Position numbers and translations under genes: made by a program. From Caldicellulosiruptor saccharolyticus DSM 8903 (GTDB lineage: Bacteria; Bacillota; Thermoanaerobacteria; Caldicellulosiruptorales; Caldicellulosiruptoraceae): a stretch of DNA of 42,500 bases. The notes below the pieces were generated by a model. The model did no database searches. It saw only the letters and a program-made list of their open reading frames with translations, and had not been told where the DNA came from. The stretch is from NCBI RefSeq assembly GCF_000016545.1, contig NC_009437.1, positions 490,001-532,500 of the forward strand. Direction: 5' to 3'. Of the stretch, positions 1 through 9,070 are shown piece by piece; the stretch's first letter is position 1, and each line of letters starts with the position of its first letter.

Positions 1-1108
<1,108 letters not shown>

Positions 1109-1186
1109 ATTGACACCGGTCTTACCCTATTCACTTGCGAGGCTGCTGAAAAGCAAGAGAATGATGAGAATAGAGAAGGAAACAAA

Positions 1187-1303
<117 letters not shown>

Positions 1304-1531
1304 TTTTTGTTTCACTCTTAATCGTTAAAAATTTAACAAATTGGTTATATACAAGATGGCTCCTTTTTGCTTTTTTCAACGATATCTGCAGTCCTTTCTA
1401 ACTAAAGCTACTCATTCTGGCTTATTTTCAGCGCTGACACTTCGTTTTATTTAATAGAACCAAACTTATCTGAATTTCTTCTTTCAATTAGGAAATACGA
1501 AAGTATTCTTCGAAAATAACCGAAAACGATA

Positions 1532-1560
1532 TTGAAAACAATTCGAAAAAATTTTATAAT
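1532..1560 (+). promoter_or_regulatory. Sigma-A promoter of the pgmB-phosphorylase operon
   Basis: TTGAAA (1532-1537), a 17-nt spacer and a perfect TATAAT (1555-1560) stand 40 bp before pgmB. The spacer contains GAAAACAATTCGAAAA, which resembles the sequence at the start site of the binding-protein promoter (4746-4762). That makes it a candidate operator for the LacI-type regulator encoded downstream. The rest of 1310-1600 between 5S and pgmB holds no gene that I can see. Confidence 0.75.
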
Positions 1561-1600
1561 AGTTGTATAAAACTATTTTAGTAAAGGGGCCTGCTATTTT

Positions 1601-2272
1601 ATGGGGAAGATTAAAGCAGCAATTTTCGACATGGACGGGGTTTTGACTGACACTGTAAGGCTTCATTTCAAAGCATGGAAAAAAATGTTCAATAATCATG
1701 GATACAAATTTGAATATGAAGATTACAAACAAAAAGTAGATGGGAAGCCGAGGATGGATGGAATAAAAAGTATTGTTGGAAATCTTCCTGAAGGCCAGCT
1801 TATTTCTATGGCAGAGGAAAAGCAGAGATATTTTTTAGAGCTTGTCGAAACTGACAGTTTAGAAGCGTTTGAGGATGCAATTTGGATTTTGCAGTATTTT
1901 AAGCAAAACTCAGTAAAACTTGCTGTTGCATCGTCAAGCAAAAATACAAGCAAAATCCTAACAAAACTTGGTATTGATAAGATGTTTGATACAATTGTAA
2001 CAGGCTATGATTTCAAAAAGGGCAAACCTGACCCTGAGGTATTTTTGACCGCTGCACAAAAGCTGAATGTAAATCCAAGAGAATGTGTTGTTTTTGAAGA
2101 TGCAATAGACGGTATCAAGGCAGGGATTTCTGCTGGAATGCTTACAATTGGGGTTTGCAGAGATGGTCAGTTTGAAAGACTGAAAAACGCTCACTTTATA
2201 GTTGACAGATTGGACAGGGTTACAATAGAACTTCTTGAAAATCTTTACGAAAAGGTTTTTAAAATAGTTTAG
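1601..2272 (+). CDS. pgmB: Beta-phosphoglucomutase (HAD family)
   Basis: This cytosolic enzyme interconverts beta-D-glucose 1-phosphate and glucose 6-phosphate, the step needed after an inverting disaccharide phosphorylase. The 223-aa length is normal for the family. HAD motifs are complete: FDMDGVLTDT with nucleophile D10 and acid/base D12, the cap residues R20 and H22 and VDGKPR (46-51), motif II Ser around 111-113, GKPDPEVF with K142, and FEDAIDG with E166/D167. The stop overlaps the Shine-Dalgarno of the following GH65 gene, so the two are co-translated. The neighbouring phosphorylase, which yields beta-glucose 1-phosphate, supports this over a generic HAD phosphatase. Confidence 0.93.
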   Translation: MGKIKAAIFDMDGVLTDTVRLHFKAWKKMFNNHGYKFEYEDYKQKVDGKPRMDGIKSIVGNLPEGQLISMAEEKQRYFLELVETDSLEAFEDAIWILQYFKQNSVKLAVASSSKNTSKILTKLGIDKMFDTIVTGYDFKKGKPDPEVFLTAAQKLNVNPRECVVFEDAIDGIKAGISAGMLTIGVCRDGQFERLKNAHFIVDRLDRVTIELLENLYEKVFKIV

Positions 2273-2285
2273 GAGGTTTTTGTAC

Positions 2286-4556
2286 ATGAAATTATCAGAA
2301 CGTGAATGGCTAATTGAGCAGGATAAATTAGAAGCTTCTGGCAAATTTGAAACATGTTTTGCACTTACAAATGGCTACATAGGGATAAGAGGAATTAACG
2401 AGGAAGTTTTTTGTGAAGAAACTCCTGGAACTTACATTGCTGGTGTTTTTGATAAATCAACTGCACAAGTCACAGAGCTTGTTAACCTTCCAAATCCAAT
2501 TGGTCTTAGGATATATATCAATAGGGAGTTTTTGAACCCCTTGAAATGTGAGATACTTGAATTTAAAAGAGTTTTGGACTTAAAACAGGGTATTTTGTAT
2601 AGAAAATTAAGACTAAAAGATGTCAAAGGGAGAATTACCACGATAGAAGGATTTCGCTTTGTAAGTATGAATAATAAGAATCTAATTGTTCAGAAGTACG
2701 ATGTTGTGTGTGAAAATTATTCAGCAGTTTTAAATGTTGAAAGTTTCATTGACGCAACTACTGTGAATTCTAAGGATGTTCCGAATGACAGGGTGAAGCA
2801 TTATGAGATAGATAAAAAAAAGGACTTTGCGGATGGCATATATCTTGGTATTACTACAAAGGACAAAAAGTATAAGGTAGGGATAGCAAGCTCAACAAAG
2901 GTTCTCTTAAATAACCAAAGATGTTATTTCAATAGGTTTACAAAAGATTTAGGATACATTATTACAGAAAACTTTGAGGTTGAAGCAAAACAAGGAGAAC
3001 GTTATGAGATAGAAAAACTAACCGTTTTGGTGTCCTCGAGAGAAAAAAATGTTGGAGATGTTTTTGAAACTTGTACTAATAAATTGAAAGAATTCGAAAC
3101 AAAAAGTGCTGAGAAACTACTTTTTGAGCATATAGAGGAATATAAAAGACTTTGGGATGTTGCCAATATTGATATAGTTGGAGATGAAGTTGCCAACAAA
3201 AGTGTAAAGTTCAATATCTTTCATCTGATTAGCATGGCAAATCCAGAAGATGAACATGTAAGCCTTGGTGCAAAGGGACTTCATGGTGAAGGTTACAAAG
3301 GACATGTTTTTTGGGATACTGAAATATTTATGCTTCCGTTTTATATCTACACAAACCCTGCAGCAGCTAAAGCGATGCTTATGTACAGATACAACCTGCT
3401 TGATGCAGCAAGAGAAAATGCAAGAAAAAATGGCTACAAAGGTGCTCAATTTCCATGGGAGAGTGCAGATACAGGCGAAGAAGAAACACCAAAGTGGGGA
3501 TATGACTACCTCGGAAATCCAGTGAGGATATGGACTGGTGATATAGAATATCACATCTCTGCTGATATTGCATATGCAGTTATGAATTATGTGCGCGCAA
3601 CTGATGATATAGATTTCCTTTTAAATTACGGTTCAGAGATTATAATTGAGACAGCAAGGTTTTGGGCGTCAATCTGTAAATACAACAAGGAAAAAGGTAG
3701 GTATGAAATAAACGATGTTATAGGCCCTGATGAATTCCACGAACACTGCAATAACAACGCATACACAAACTATCTTGCTAAGTGGAATTTACTCAAAGCA
3801 TCAGAACTCTGCAATCTGCTTTTGGAAAAATATCCAAAGTATTTTGAGAAGTTATCCAAAAAGATAAACCTATCTGATGAAGAACCTTTTGTATGGCAAG
3901 AGATAGCTTCAAAGATTTATATACCATACCATCCCGACAAGAAACTAATTGAACAGTTTGAAGGGTATTTCAACCTAAAAGATTTTGTTATAAAAGAATA
4001 CGACCAGAACAATATGCCAGTCTGGCCAGAGGGCGTAGAACTTGACAAGCTGAATAACTACCAGCTAATAAAACAGGCAGATGTTGTAATGCTTCTTTAC
4101 CTGCTCGGTGAAGAATTTGATGATCAAACAAAGAAAATAAATTACGACTACTATGAGAAGAGAACTATGCACAAATCGTCTTTGAGCCCGAGCATATATG
4201 CTTTGATGGGTGTCAGAGTTGGGGAGACAAACAGAGCATATATCAACTTTATGCGAACAGCTTTGACAGATCTTGAAGACAACCAAGGGAATACTCATTT
4301 AGGTATTCATGCTGCCTCACTTGGTGGTACATGGCAAGCTTTAGTATTTGGGTTTGGTGGCATTAGCATAGAGAAAGATGACGTTCTGAGTGTCAATCCA
4401 TGGCTTCCTGAAAAATGGGAAAGCTTGAAGTTCAGCATTTGGTGGAAAGGAAACCTTTTGGACTTTAAAATTACAAAAGATAATGTTGAAGTCAAAAAAA
4501 GGGTTGAAAAGGGAAATGTAAAGCTAAAAATTAAAGGGCAAGAAGCTATCATATAA
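2286..4556 (+). CDS. kojP: GH65 disaccharide phosphorylase, kojibiose phosphorylase type
   Basis: This cytosolic inverting phosphorylase splits an alpha-linked glucose disaccharide with phosphate to glucose and beta-glucose 1-phosphate. The 756-aa protein has the GH65 plan: N-terminal beta-sandwich (about 1-270), linker, (alpha/alpha)6 catalytic barrel and a small C-terminal beta domain. FWDTEIF lies at 342-348, and GPDEFHEHCNNN at 480-491 contains the general acid E483. The loop WESADTGEEETPKWG (about 391-405) resembles that of known kojibiose phosphorylases, which is why I favour that substrate; trehalose or nigerose remain possible. I chose ATG 2286 because AGGAGG at 2271-2276 stands 9 nt before it; the TTG at 2280 is too close. 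It is translationally linked to pgmB. Confidence 0.85.
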   Translation: MKLSEREWLIEQDKLEASGKFETCFALTNGYIGIRGINEEVFCEETPGTYIAGVFDKSTAQVTELVNLPNPIGLRIYINREFLNPLKCEILEFKRVLDLKQGILYRKLRLKDVKGRITTIEGFRFVSMNNKNLIVQKYDVVCENYSAVLNVESFIDATTVNSKDVPNDRVKHYEIDKKKDFADGIYLGITTKDKKYKVGIASSTKVLLNNQRCYFNRFTKDLGYIITENFEVEAKQGERYEIEKLTVLVSSREKNVGDVFETCTNKLKEFETKSAEKLLFEHIEEYKRLWDVANIDIVGDEVANKSVKFNIFHLISMANPEDEHVSLGAKGLHGEGYKGHVFWDTEIFMLPFYIYTNPAAAKAMLMYRYNLLDAARENARKNGYKGAQFPWESADTGEEETPKWGYDYLGNPVRIWTGDIEYHISADIAYAVMNYVRATDDIDFLLNYGSEIIIETARFWASICKYNKEKGRYEINDVIGPDEFHEHCNNNAYTNYLAKWNLLKASELCNLLLEKYPKYFEKLSKKINLSDEEPFVWQEIASKIYIPYHPDKKLIEQFEGYFNLKDFVIKEYDQNNMPVWPEGVELDKLNNYQLIKQADVVMLLYLLGEEFDDQTKKINYDYYEKRTMHKSSLSPSIYALMGVRVGETNRAYINFMRTALTDLEDNQGNTHLGIHAASLGGTWQALVFGFGGISIEKDDVLSVNPWLPEKWESLKFSIWWKGNLLDFKITKDNVEVKKRVEKGNVKLKIKGQEAII

Positions 4557-4564
4557 ACAGCTTT

Positions 4565-4613
4565 CCCTGTGAAAAGCAAAGATGAGTGCTTTTCACAGGG
4601 GATTTGTTTTTCG
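4565..4613 (+). terminator. Rho-independent terminator after the phosphorylase
   Basis: A perfect 13-bp stem (CCCTGTGAAAAGC at 4565-4577 with GCTTTTCACAGGG at 4588-4600) and a 10-nt loop are followed by GATTTGTTTTT. It separates the pgmB-phosphorylase unit from the importer unit. Confidence 0.85.
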
Positions 4614-4707
4614 AAAAAAGTTTCGATGAAGGTTAAAGCTGTCTTGGAACTGTAGCAAAATAGTTTATAATATATAAACAAAAAACAAAAATTTTTTAAG
4701 ATAAGTA

Positions 4708-4736
4708 TGGACAAAAATAATAACTTGTTGTATAAT
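4708..4736 (+). promoter_or_regulatory. Sigma-A promoter of the sugar importer
   Basis: TGGACA (4708-4713), 17 nt and TATAAT (4731-4736) stand upstream of the binding-protein gene. The expected start point near 4743 falls inside the operator-like element described next. Confidence 0.65.
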
Positions 4737-4740
4737 AAAA

Positions 4741-4768
4741 TTGTCGAAAACATTTCCGAAAATATTTA
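4741..4768 (+). promoter_or_regulatory. Candidate operator at the importer start site
   Basis: Two CGAAAA boxes (4745-4750 and 4757-4762) lie at the predicted start point, the second within the near-palindrome ATTTCCGAAAAT. Similar boxes occur in the pgmB promoter (1521-1550). LacI-family sites are typically AT-flanked with a central CG, and a LacI-type gene lies downstream in the same locus. The assignment is inferred from position and resemblance only. Confidence 0.4.
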
Positions 4769-4794
4769 AGTAATCTCAAAGGAGGTTTGATTCT

Positions 4795-6021
4795 ATGAAA
4801 AGGTTGTTAGCAGGTTTACTTATTTTAGTATTTGTTATCTCCTTTAGTGTTGGACTTATAGTTTCACAAAAGAGCGCTTATGCTGCATCAAAAATTACAT
4901 TAAAGCTTGGTGCGTGGGCGTCTTCCCCTGCTGAGAAGAAGATTGTCCAAAACCAAATTGCAGCATTCAAAAAGTTATATCCAAATGTTGATGTGAGAAT
5001 TACTGAAATTGTCGGTGACTATAACCAGAAGATTCAACTGCTTATGGCATCGAAGACAGAGCCTGATATCTTTTACATGGATTCAATGCCAGCATGGCAG
5101 TATATTGCAAAGGGTGTTTTAGAACCGCTTGATTATTGGATGAAAAAATACAATGTAAAGACAATTGGATATGAATCATCACTTTTACAGCCATTTATCT
5201 ACAAGGGTAAAGTATATGGTCTTCCAAAAGACTACAATACATTGGTCTTGTTCTACAACAAAGAGATGTTCAAACAAGCAGGTTTAACTCGTCCACCAAG
5301 GACATGGCAGGAGCTAAAGGATTATGCTAAGAAACTTACAACAGGCAAGGTTGTAGGTCTTACAATGAATCTTGAGCTTGCAAGAATTCAACCCTTTGCA
5401 TATCAAAACGGTGGTAAGGTATTTGATGGCACAAAGCCAGTTTTTACTGACCCGAAAGCTCTGGAAGGCTTTAAATTTGCACTTGACCTTTTCAAAGAAG
5501 GAATTTGTAAAACTCCAAAGGACTTAGGTGCTGGCTGGGTAGGAGATGCGTTTGCAGACAAAAAAGCTGCTATGACAATTGAAGGTGGCTGGATGATTCC
5601 ATTTTTGAACGAAAGAAAAATTCCAAAAGACTCATATGGTATTGCAGAGCTACCTGCAGGACCTGCTGGCAAGTCAACAATGGCATTTACTGTTGCGTAT
5701 GTGATGAGCAAAAATTCAAAGCACAAGCCGGAGGCGTTCAAGCTTATAAGATTTTTGACTGGTGAGGGCGGACAGAAGTTTGTTGTTGAAGCAGGTTTGG
5801 CACTTCCTTCATTAAAAAGCGCAGGTGTGAACTTTGCTAAAACTTATCCAGAGAGAAAAGCACTTGTTGATGGTGCAAAGTATGCACAAGTTTACTTCTA
5901 TGGTCTGGATGGTACAAAAGTTGTGGATGTATTCAACAAAGCATTTGAAGATTACGTTATTGGTAAAAAGTATGACCTAAAAAAGAACATAGAAGAGAGA
6001 GTAAAGCAAATTATGAAATAA
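4795..6021 (+). CDS. ABC transporter sugar-binding protein (SBP_bac_1 family)
   Basis: This is the extracellular solute receptor of a carbohydrate importer, 408 aa, usual for the family. AAAGGAGG precedes the ATG. The N-terminus has a signal peptide: K2-R3, a hydrophobic core (4-24) and a likely signal peptidase I site after AYA (28-30). There is no lipobox cysteine, unlike most Gram-positive binding proteins, so anchoring is unclear. After this the sequence has the typical type-I binding-protein fold, with segments such as PDIFYMDSMPAWQYIAKGVLEPL, broken here by family-conserved W and Y residues that commonly stack on sugars. Its place next to GH65 genes suggests a glucose disaccharide as ligand; the specificity is not readable. 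No ATPase gene lies in the cluster, so a shared MsiK/UgpC-like ATPase elsewhere is likely. Confidence 0.87.
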   Translation: MKRLLAGLLILVFVISFSVGLIVSQKSAYAASKITLKLGAWASSPAEKKIVQNQIAAFKKLYPNVDVRITEIVGDYNQKIQLLMASKTEPDIFYMDSMPAWQYIAKGVLEPLDYWMKKYNVKTIGYESSLLQPFIYKGKVYGLPKDYNTLVLFYNKEMFKQAGLTRPPRTWQELKDYAKKLTTGKVVGLTMNLELARIQPFAYQNGGKVFDGTKPVFTDPKALEGFKFALDLFKEGICKTPKDLGAGWVGDAFADKKAAMTIEGGWMIPFLNERKIPKDSYGIAELPAGPAGKSTMAFTVAYVMSKNSKHKPEAFKLIRFLTGEGGQKFVVEAGLALPSLKSAGVNFAKTYPERKALVDGAKYAQVYFYGLDGTKVVDVFNKAFEDYVIGKKYDLKKNIEERVKQIMK

Positions 6022-6047
6022 AAAAGCTTTAAAGAGTGACACATGGC

Positions 6048-6071
6048 AAGGCAGGCTTTAGTCCCTGCCTT
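6048..6071 (+). terminator. Intercistronic hairpin between binding protein and permeases
   Basis: AAGGCAGG (6048-6055) and CCTGCCTT (6064-6071) form a perfect 8-bp stem with an 8-nt loop. Only a weak T stretch follows (ACTTTATAA). It is best read as a partial terminator or a 3'-end stabiliser that keeps the binding protein more abundant than the permeases. Confidence 0.55.
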
Positions 6072-6118
6072 ACTTTATAAAAGTATAATTGTAAGTTATA
6101 GGGGGATGTGAATAAAAA

Positions 6119-7006
6119 ATGAAAAATAAAACAAAAGTTCAAGAGTATTTCACTGCATTTGTGATGCTTCTGCCATACATTATATCATTTTTCATGTTTT
6201 TCGCTTATCCCTTGGCAAAAGCGTTTATAATAAGCTTTCAGGAATTTTCGTTTTTGGGAGATATACCGCCCAAATTTGTTGGACTTTTAAATTACAAAGA
6301 AGCCTTGACAAATAAGATGTTTTTAGACTCGATTGTGAACACTTTTTACTATTCAATTTTGGTGGTTCCAACCCAGCTAATTATCGCTTTAATTTTAGCT
6401 GTGATAGTAAATGACAAGGTAAAGTTCAAAGACTTTTTCAGAACCACCTACTATCTTCCAACGGTTACCTCCCCTGTTGCTGTATCAATAATATTTTTGT
6501 TTTTGTACAAGACAGATGGTTTAGTGAATCAGATTTTAAGCCATATAGGTATAACACCACGAAACTGGTTCAATGAGCCTTCATTTGTAATGCCTGCAAT
6601 TGTCAGTGTAGCTGTGTGGGGTTCTGTCGGTTTTTACATGGTTACATTTTTATCAGGACTTTCTACAATTCCTGACCAGCTTTACGAAGCTGCTGAGGTT
6701 GAAGGTGCTGGAGAGTTTACAAAGCTAATTAAAATCACAATACCACTTTTAAAGCCTATGATATTTTTCAACACAGTTGTATCTTTTATAAGCACACTGC
6801 AGATGTTTGACCTCTCTTACATAATTGGTGGTTCTGATGGAGGACCGATGGGGAAAGCAATGACAATGGTTGTTATGATTTATAGAACAGCTTTCAAAGA
6901 GTTTAACATGGGCGTTGCATCAGCAATGGCGTTTATTGTGTTTGGAATTATTTTTATTCTAACATTGGTTCAAAGAAAATTCTTCGGTGAAGAGATGTCA
7001 TATTAA
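6119..7006 (+). CDS. ABC sugar transporter permease (MalF/UgpA type)
   Basis: This integral membrane subunit of the sugar importer has 295 aa and about six hydrophobic segments. The EAA loop that docks the ATPase is clear at 190-212: EAAxxxGAGEF, then ITIPLLKP. It pairs with the second permease 21 bp downstream, and both are transcribed after the binding protein. A GGGGG stretch about 13 nt upstream serves as a loose RBS. Family assignment is firm; the transported sugar is inferred from the neighbouring phosphorylases. Confidence 0.9.
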   Translation: MKNKTKVQEYFTAFVMLLPYIISFFMFFAYPLAKAFIISFQEFSFLGDIPPKFVGLLNYKEALTNKMFLDSIVNTFYYSILVVPTQLIIALILAVIVNDKVKFKDFFRTTYYLPTVTSPVAVSIIFLFLYKTDGLVNQILSHIGITPRNWFNEPSFVMPAIVSVAVWGSVGFYMVTFLSGLSTIPDQLYEAAEVEGAGEFTKLIKITIPLLKPMIFFNTVVSFISTLQMFDLSYIIGGSDGGPMGKAMTMVVMIYRTAFKEFNMGVASAMAFIVFGIIFILTLVQRKFFGEEMSY

Positions 7007-7027
7007 AAAGTGAAGGGGCTGAAAAAG

Positions 7028-7861
7028 ATGTGGGGCAGAAAAAATACATATGGGATTGGAGTAAAAATGATTTTTTATTCCATATGCATACTCTGGACGT
7101 TGGTAACTCTAATTCCTTACCTTATCGCAGTCATCACATCATTAAAGCCTGTTGAAGATGTTACAAAATTTTCTATTGATTTTAGCAAGCTTACTTTTGA
7201 TTCATACAGATATATCACACATGAATTTCCATTTTTAAGATGGCTTTTTAACAGTTTTGTTGTGGCAGTAGCTGTAACAACCGGAAATATCTTGTTTAAC
7301 TCAATGGCAGCATATGCTCTTGCAAGACTTGATTTTCCTTTTAAAAAGGTTGTGTTTTACGTGATAATCGGCACAATGATGATACCAGGTCAGGTTCTTT
7401 TAATACCGATTTACCTTATATTAAATAGACTTGGGTGGATTGATTCATACAAAGGATTAATTATCCCGTGGCTTGTCAGTGCATTTTATATATTCTTTAT
7501 GAGACAGTATTTCTTGACAATACCAAAAGACTTAGAAGAAGCAGCACTTATTGATGGACTGTCTCGTTTTGGGATATTCTTTAAAATATTTTTGCCACTT
7601 TCCCTGCCTGCCTTGGCTACTCAAGCAATATTTATTTTTGTTGGTAATTGGAACAGCTTTATGTGGCCAAGTATTATAGCATCTTCAGAAGACCTCTACA
7701 CCTTACCTGTTGGGCTTAACTCTTTCTATGGTCAGTATTATCAATTTTGGAACCAAGTTTTGGCTGGCGCAATTTTGCTATCTTTGCCCACTATAATAGT
7801 TTTTGTGCTTTTTCAGAAATATTTCGTAAAAGGTATTGTAACGTCAGGGTTAAAAGAGTAA
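7028..7861 (+). CDS. ABC sugar transporter permease (MalG/UgpE type)
   Basis: This is the second membrane subunit of the importer, 277 aa, with about six transmembrane segments. Its EAA loop is EEAALIDGLSRFGIF, then FLPLSLP (about 170-194). The start is set at ATG 7028 because AAGGGG at 7013-7018 lies 9 nt ahead of it. An in-frame GTG at 7010 would place that RBS inside the gene and give 283 aa. With the preceding permease it forms the heterodimeric channel of a CUT1-type importer. Confidence 0.9.
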   Translation: MWGRKNTYGIGVKMIFYSICILWTLVTLIPYLIAVITSLKPVEDVTKFSIDFSKLTFDSYRYITHEFPFLRWLFNSFVVAVAVTTGNILFNSMAAYALARLDFPFKKVVFYVIIGTMMIPGQVLLIPIYLILNRLGWIDSYKGLIIPWLVSAFYIFFMRQYFLTIPKDLEEAALIDGLSRFGIFFKIFLPLSLPALATQAIFIFVGNWNSFMWPSIIASSEDLYTLPVGLNSFYGQYYQFWNQVLAGAILLSLPTIIVFVLFQKYFVKGIVTSGLKE

Positions 7862-7869
7862 CAAAGATA

Positions 7870-7922
7870 TTGAATTTATCGAGAAGAACAGTGTATAATT
7901 TATTTTAAAGTTTTAGTAAAAC
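7870..7922 (+). promoter_or_regulatory. Promoter and palindrome upstream of the LacI-type regulator
   Basis: TTGAAT (7870-7875), 18 nt and TATAAT (7894-7899) form a promoter. Ten bases further, GTTTTAGTAAAAC (7910-7922) is a perfect palindrome about an odd centre, near the expected start point. Its core TTTTAGTAAA recurs at 1576-1585 upstream of pgmB. Autoregulation through this site is possible but is inferred only from position. Confidence 0.5.
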
Positions 7923-7948
7923 ATTTCAAAAACAGAGGGAGAAAAATA

Positions 7949-8968
7949 ATGAGAAAGAGCAAGAATGTGACAATAAAAGATATTGCAAAGGCTTTGGGTA
8001 TTTCACCAAGTACTGTATCAAGAGCACTTAATAACTATTCAGATATAAGTCCAGAGACAAGAGACAAAGTTATTGAAATGGCGAAAAAATTAAACTATGT
8101 TCCAAATATCTTTGCAAAAGGTCTTGTGACAAACAAGACAAAGCGAGTAGGACTTTTCATAGAGGATTTAGAAAGAGAAGGAATATATGGAGTATTTTAT
8201 TATGAGATACTTACAAGTTTTAGGAAAGCTGCTATGGACAATGGTTATGAGGTCGTGCTCTTGTCAACTACTTCAGAAGAGCAAAAGAAAGTTCACTTTG
8301 ACACAGTTATGCAAGAAAAGCAACTTGAGGGTGCTTTTGTGATGGGACTAAAAACTGATGATGAATATCTAAATGAAATACAAAAAAGTACCTATCCAGT
8401 TGTTCTGCTTGATATTCCTATTAAAAACTCAAATATTGGGTATGTGACTACTAATAACCTCAAAGGTGCACAAATTGCAACAGAACACCTTATCCATCTT
8501 GGACACAGAAGGATAGGATTTTTAAATGGACATAAGAAAGCATATGTAAGCCAGGAAAGACTGAATGGCTATATTTTGGCCTTGAGCAAAAATGGGATTA
8601 GCATAGACAATGAACTCATTGTCGAAGGTGATTTTACGGAAGAAAGTGGATATAAAACAGCTGATTATTTTTTAGAAAAAGGTGTCACTGCAATTTTTGC
8701 TGCATCTGATATGATGGCAATAGGGCTTATAAAGAGGTTTAAGGACCTTGGGGTTGAAGTACCTGCAAAAGTATCCATTGTTGGATTTGATGATATTTCT
8801 ATTGCAAGGTATATAACACCCACGCTTACAACAATAAGGCAGAATAAATCCGAGATGGGAAAATCAGCTTTTTATTTGCTTTTAAATCTAATTTCGAAGC
8901 AGCCCATAAATCATATTATTTTAGAACCAGAGCTTGTCAAAAGAGAATCGACTGCGAGACTGCGCTAA
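7949..8968 (+). CDS. LacI-family transcriptional regulator
   Basis: This sugar-responsive DNA-binding protein has 339 aa, standard for the family. Residues 7-34 are the LacI helix-turn-helix (VTIKDIAKALGISPSTVSRAL) with the following hinge helix, and about 65-335 form a periplasmic-binding-protein-like effector domain. GAGGGAG precedes the ATG. It closes the importer locus and has its own promoter, so it is the likely regulator of the pgmB-phosphorylase and importer units. Candidate operators are the CGAAAA-containing boxes at both promoters. The effector is unknown. Confidence 0.93.
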   Translation: MRKSKNVTIKDIAKALGISPSTVSRALNNYSDISPETRDKVIEMAKKLNYVPNIFAKGLVTNKTKRVGLFIEDLEREGIYGVFYYEILTSFRKAAMDNGYEVVLLSTTSEEQKKVHFDTVMQEKQLEGAFVMGLKTDDEYLNEIQKSTYPVVLLDIPIKNSNIGYVTTNNLKGAQIATEHLIHLGHRRIGFLNGHKKAYVSQERLNGYILALSKNGISIDNELIVEGDFTEESGYKTADYFLEKGVTAIFAASDMMAIGLIKRFKDLGVEVPAKVSIVGFDDISIARYITPTLTTIRQNKSEMGKSAFYLLLNLISKQPINHIILEPELVKRESTARLR

Positions 8969-8997
8969 CTGTGTGATATGTTTATGTTTCTAAAAAC

Positions 8998-9046
8998 TTT
9001 AAGGCTGTATGGGGTTTTTTGAGTGTCCCCCAAACAGCCTTAAGTT
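8998..9046 (+). terminator. Bidirectional terminator between lacI-type gene and GH65
   Basis: AAGGCTGT (9001-9008) pairs with ACAGCCTT (9034-9041), with an inner GGGG/CCCC pair (9011-9014, 9027-9030). On the minus strand the stem is followed by a T-run (AAAGTTTTTAG), and on the plus strand a looser T-rich stretch follows. It serves two convergent genes. Confidence 0.75.
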
Positions 9047-9070
9047 ATTTGTAGAGGCGTTTTTTTATTC

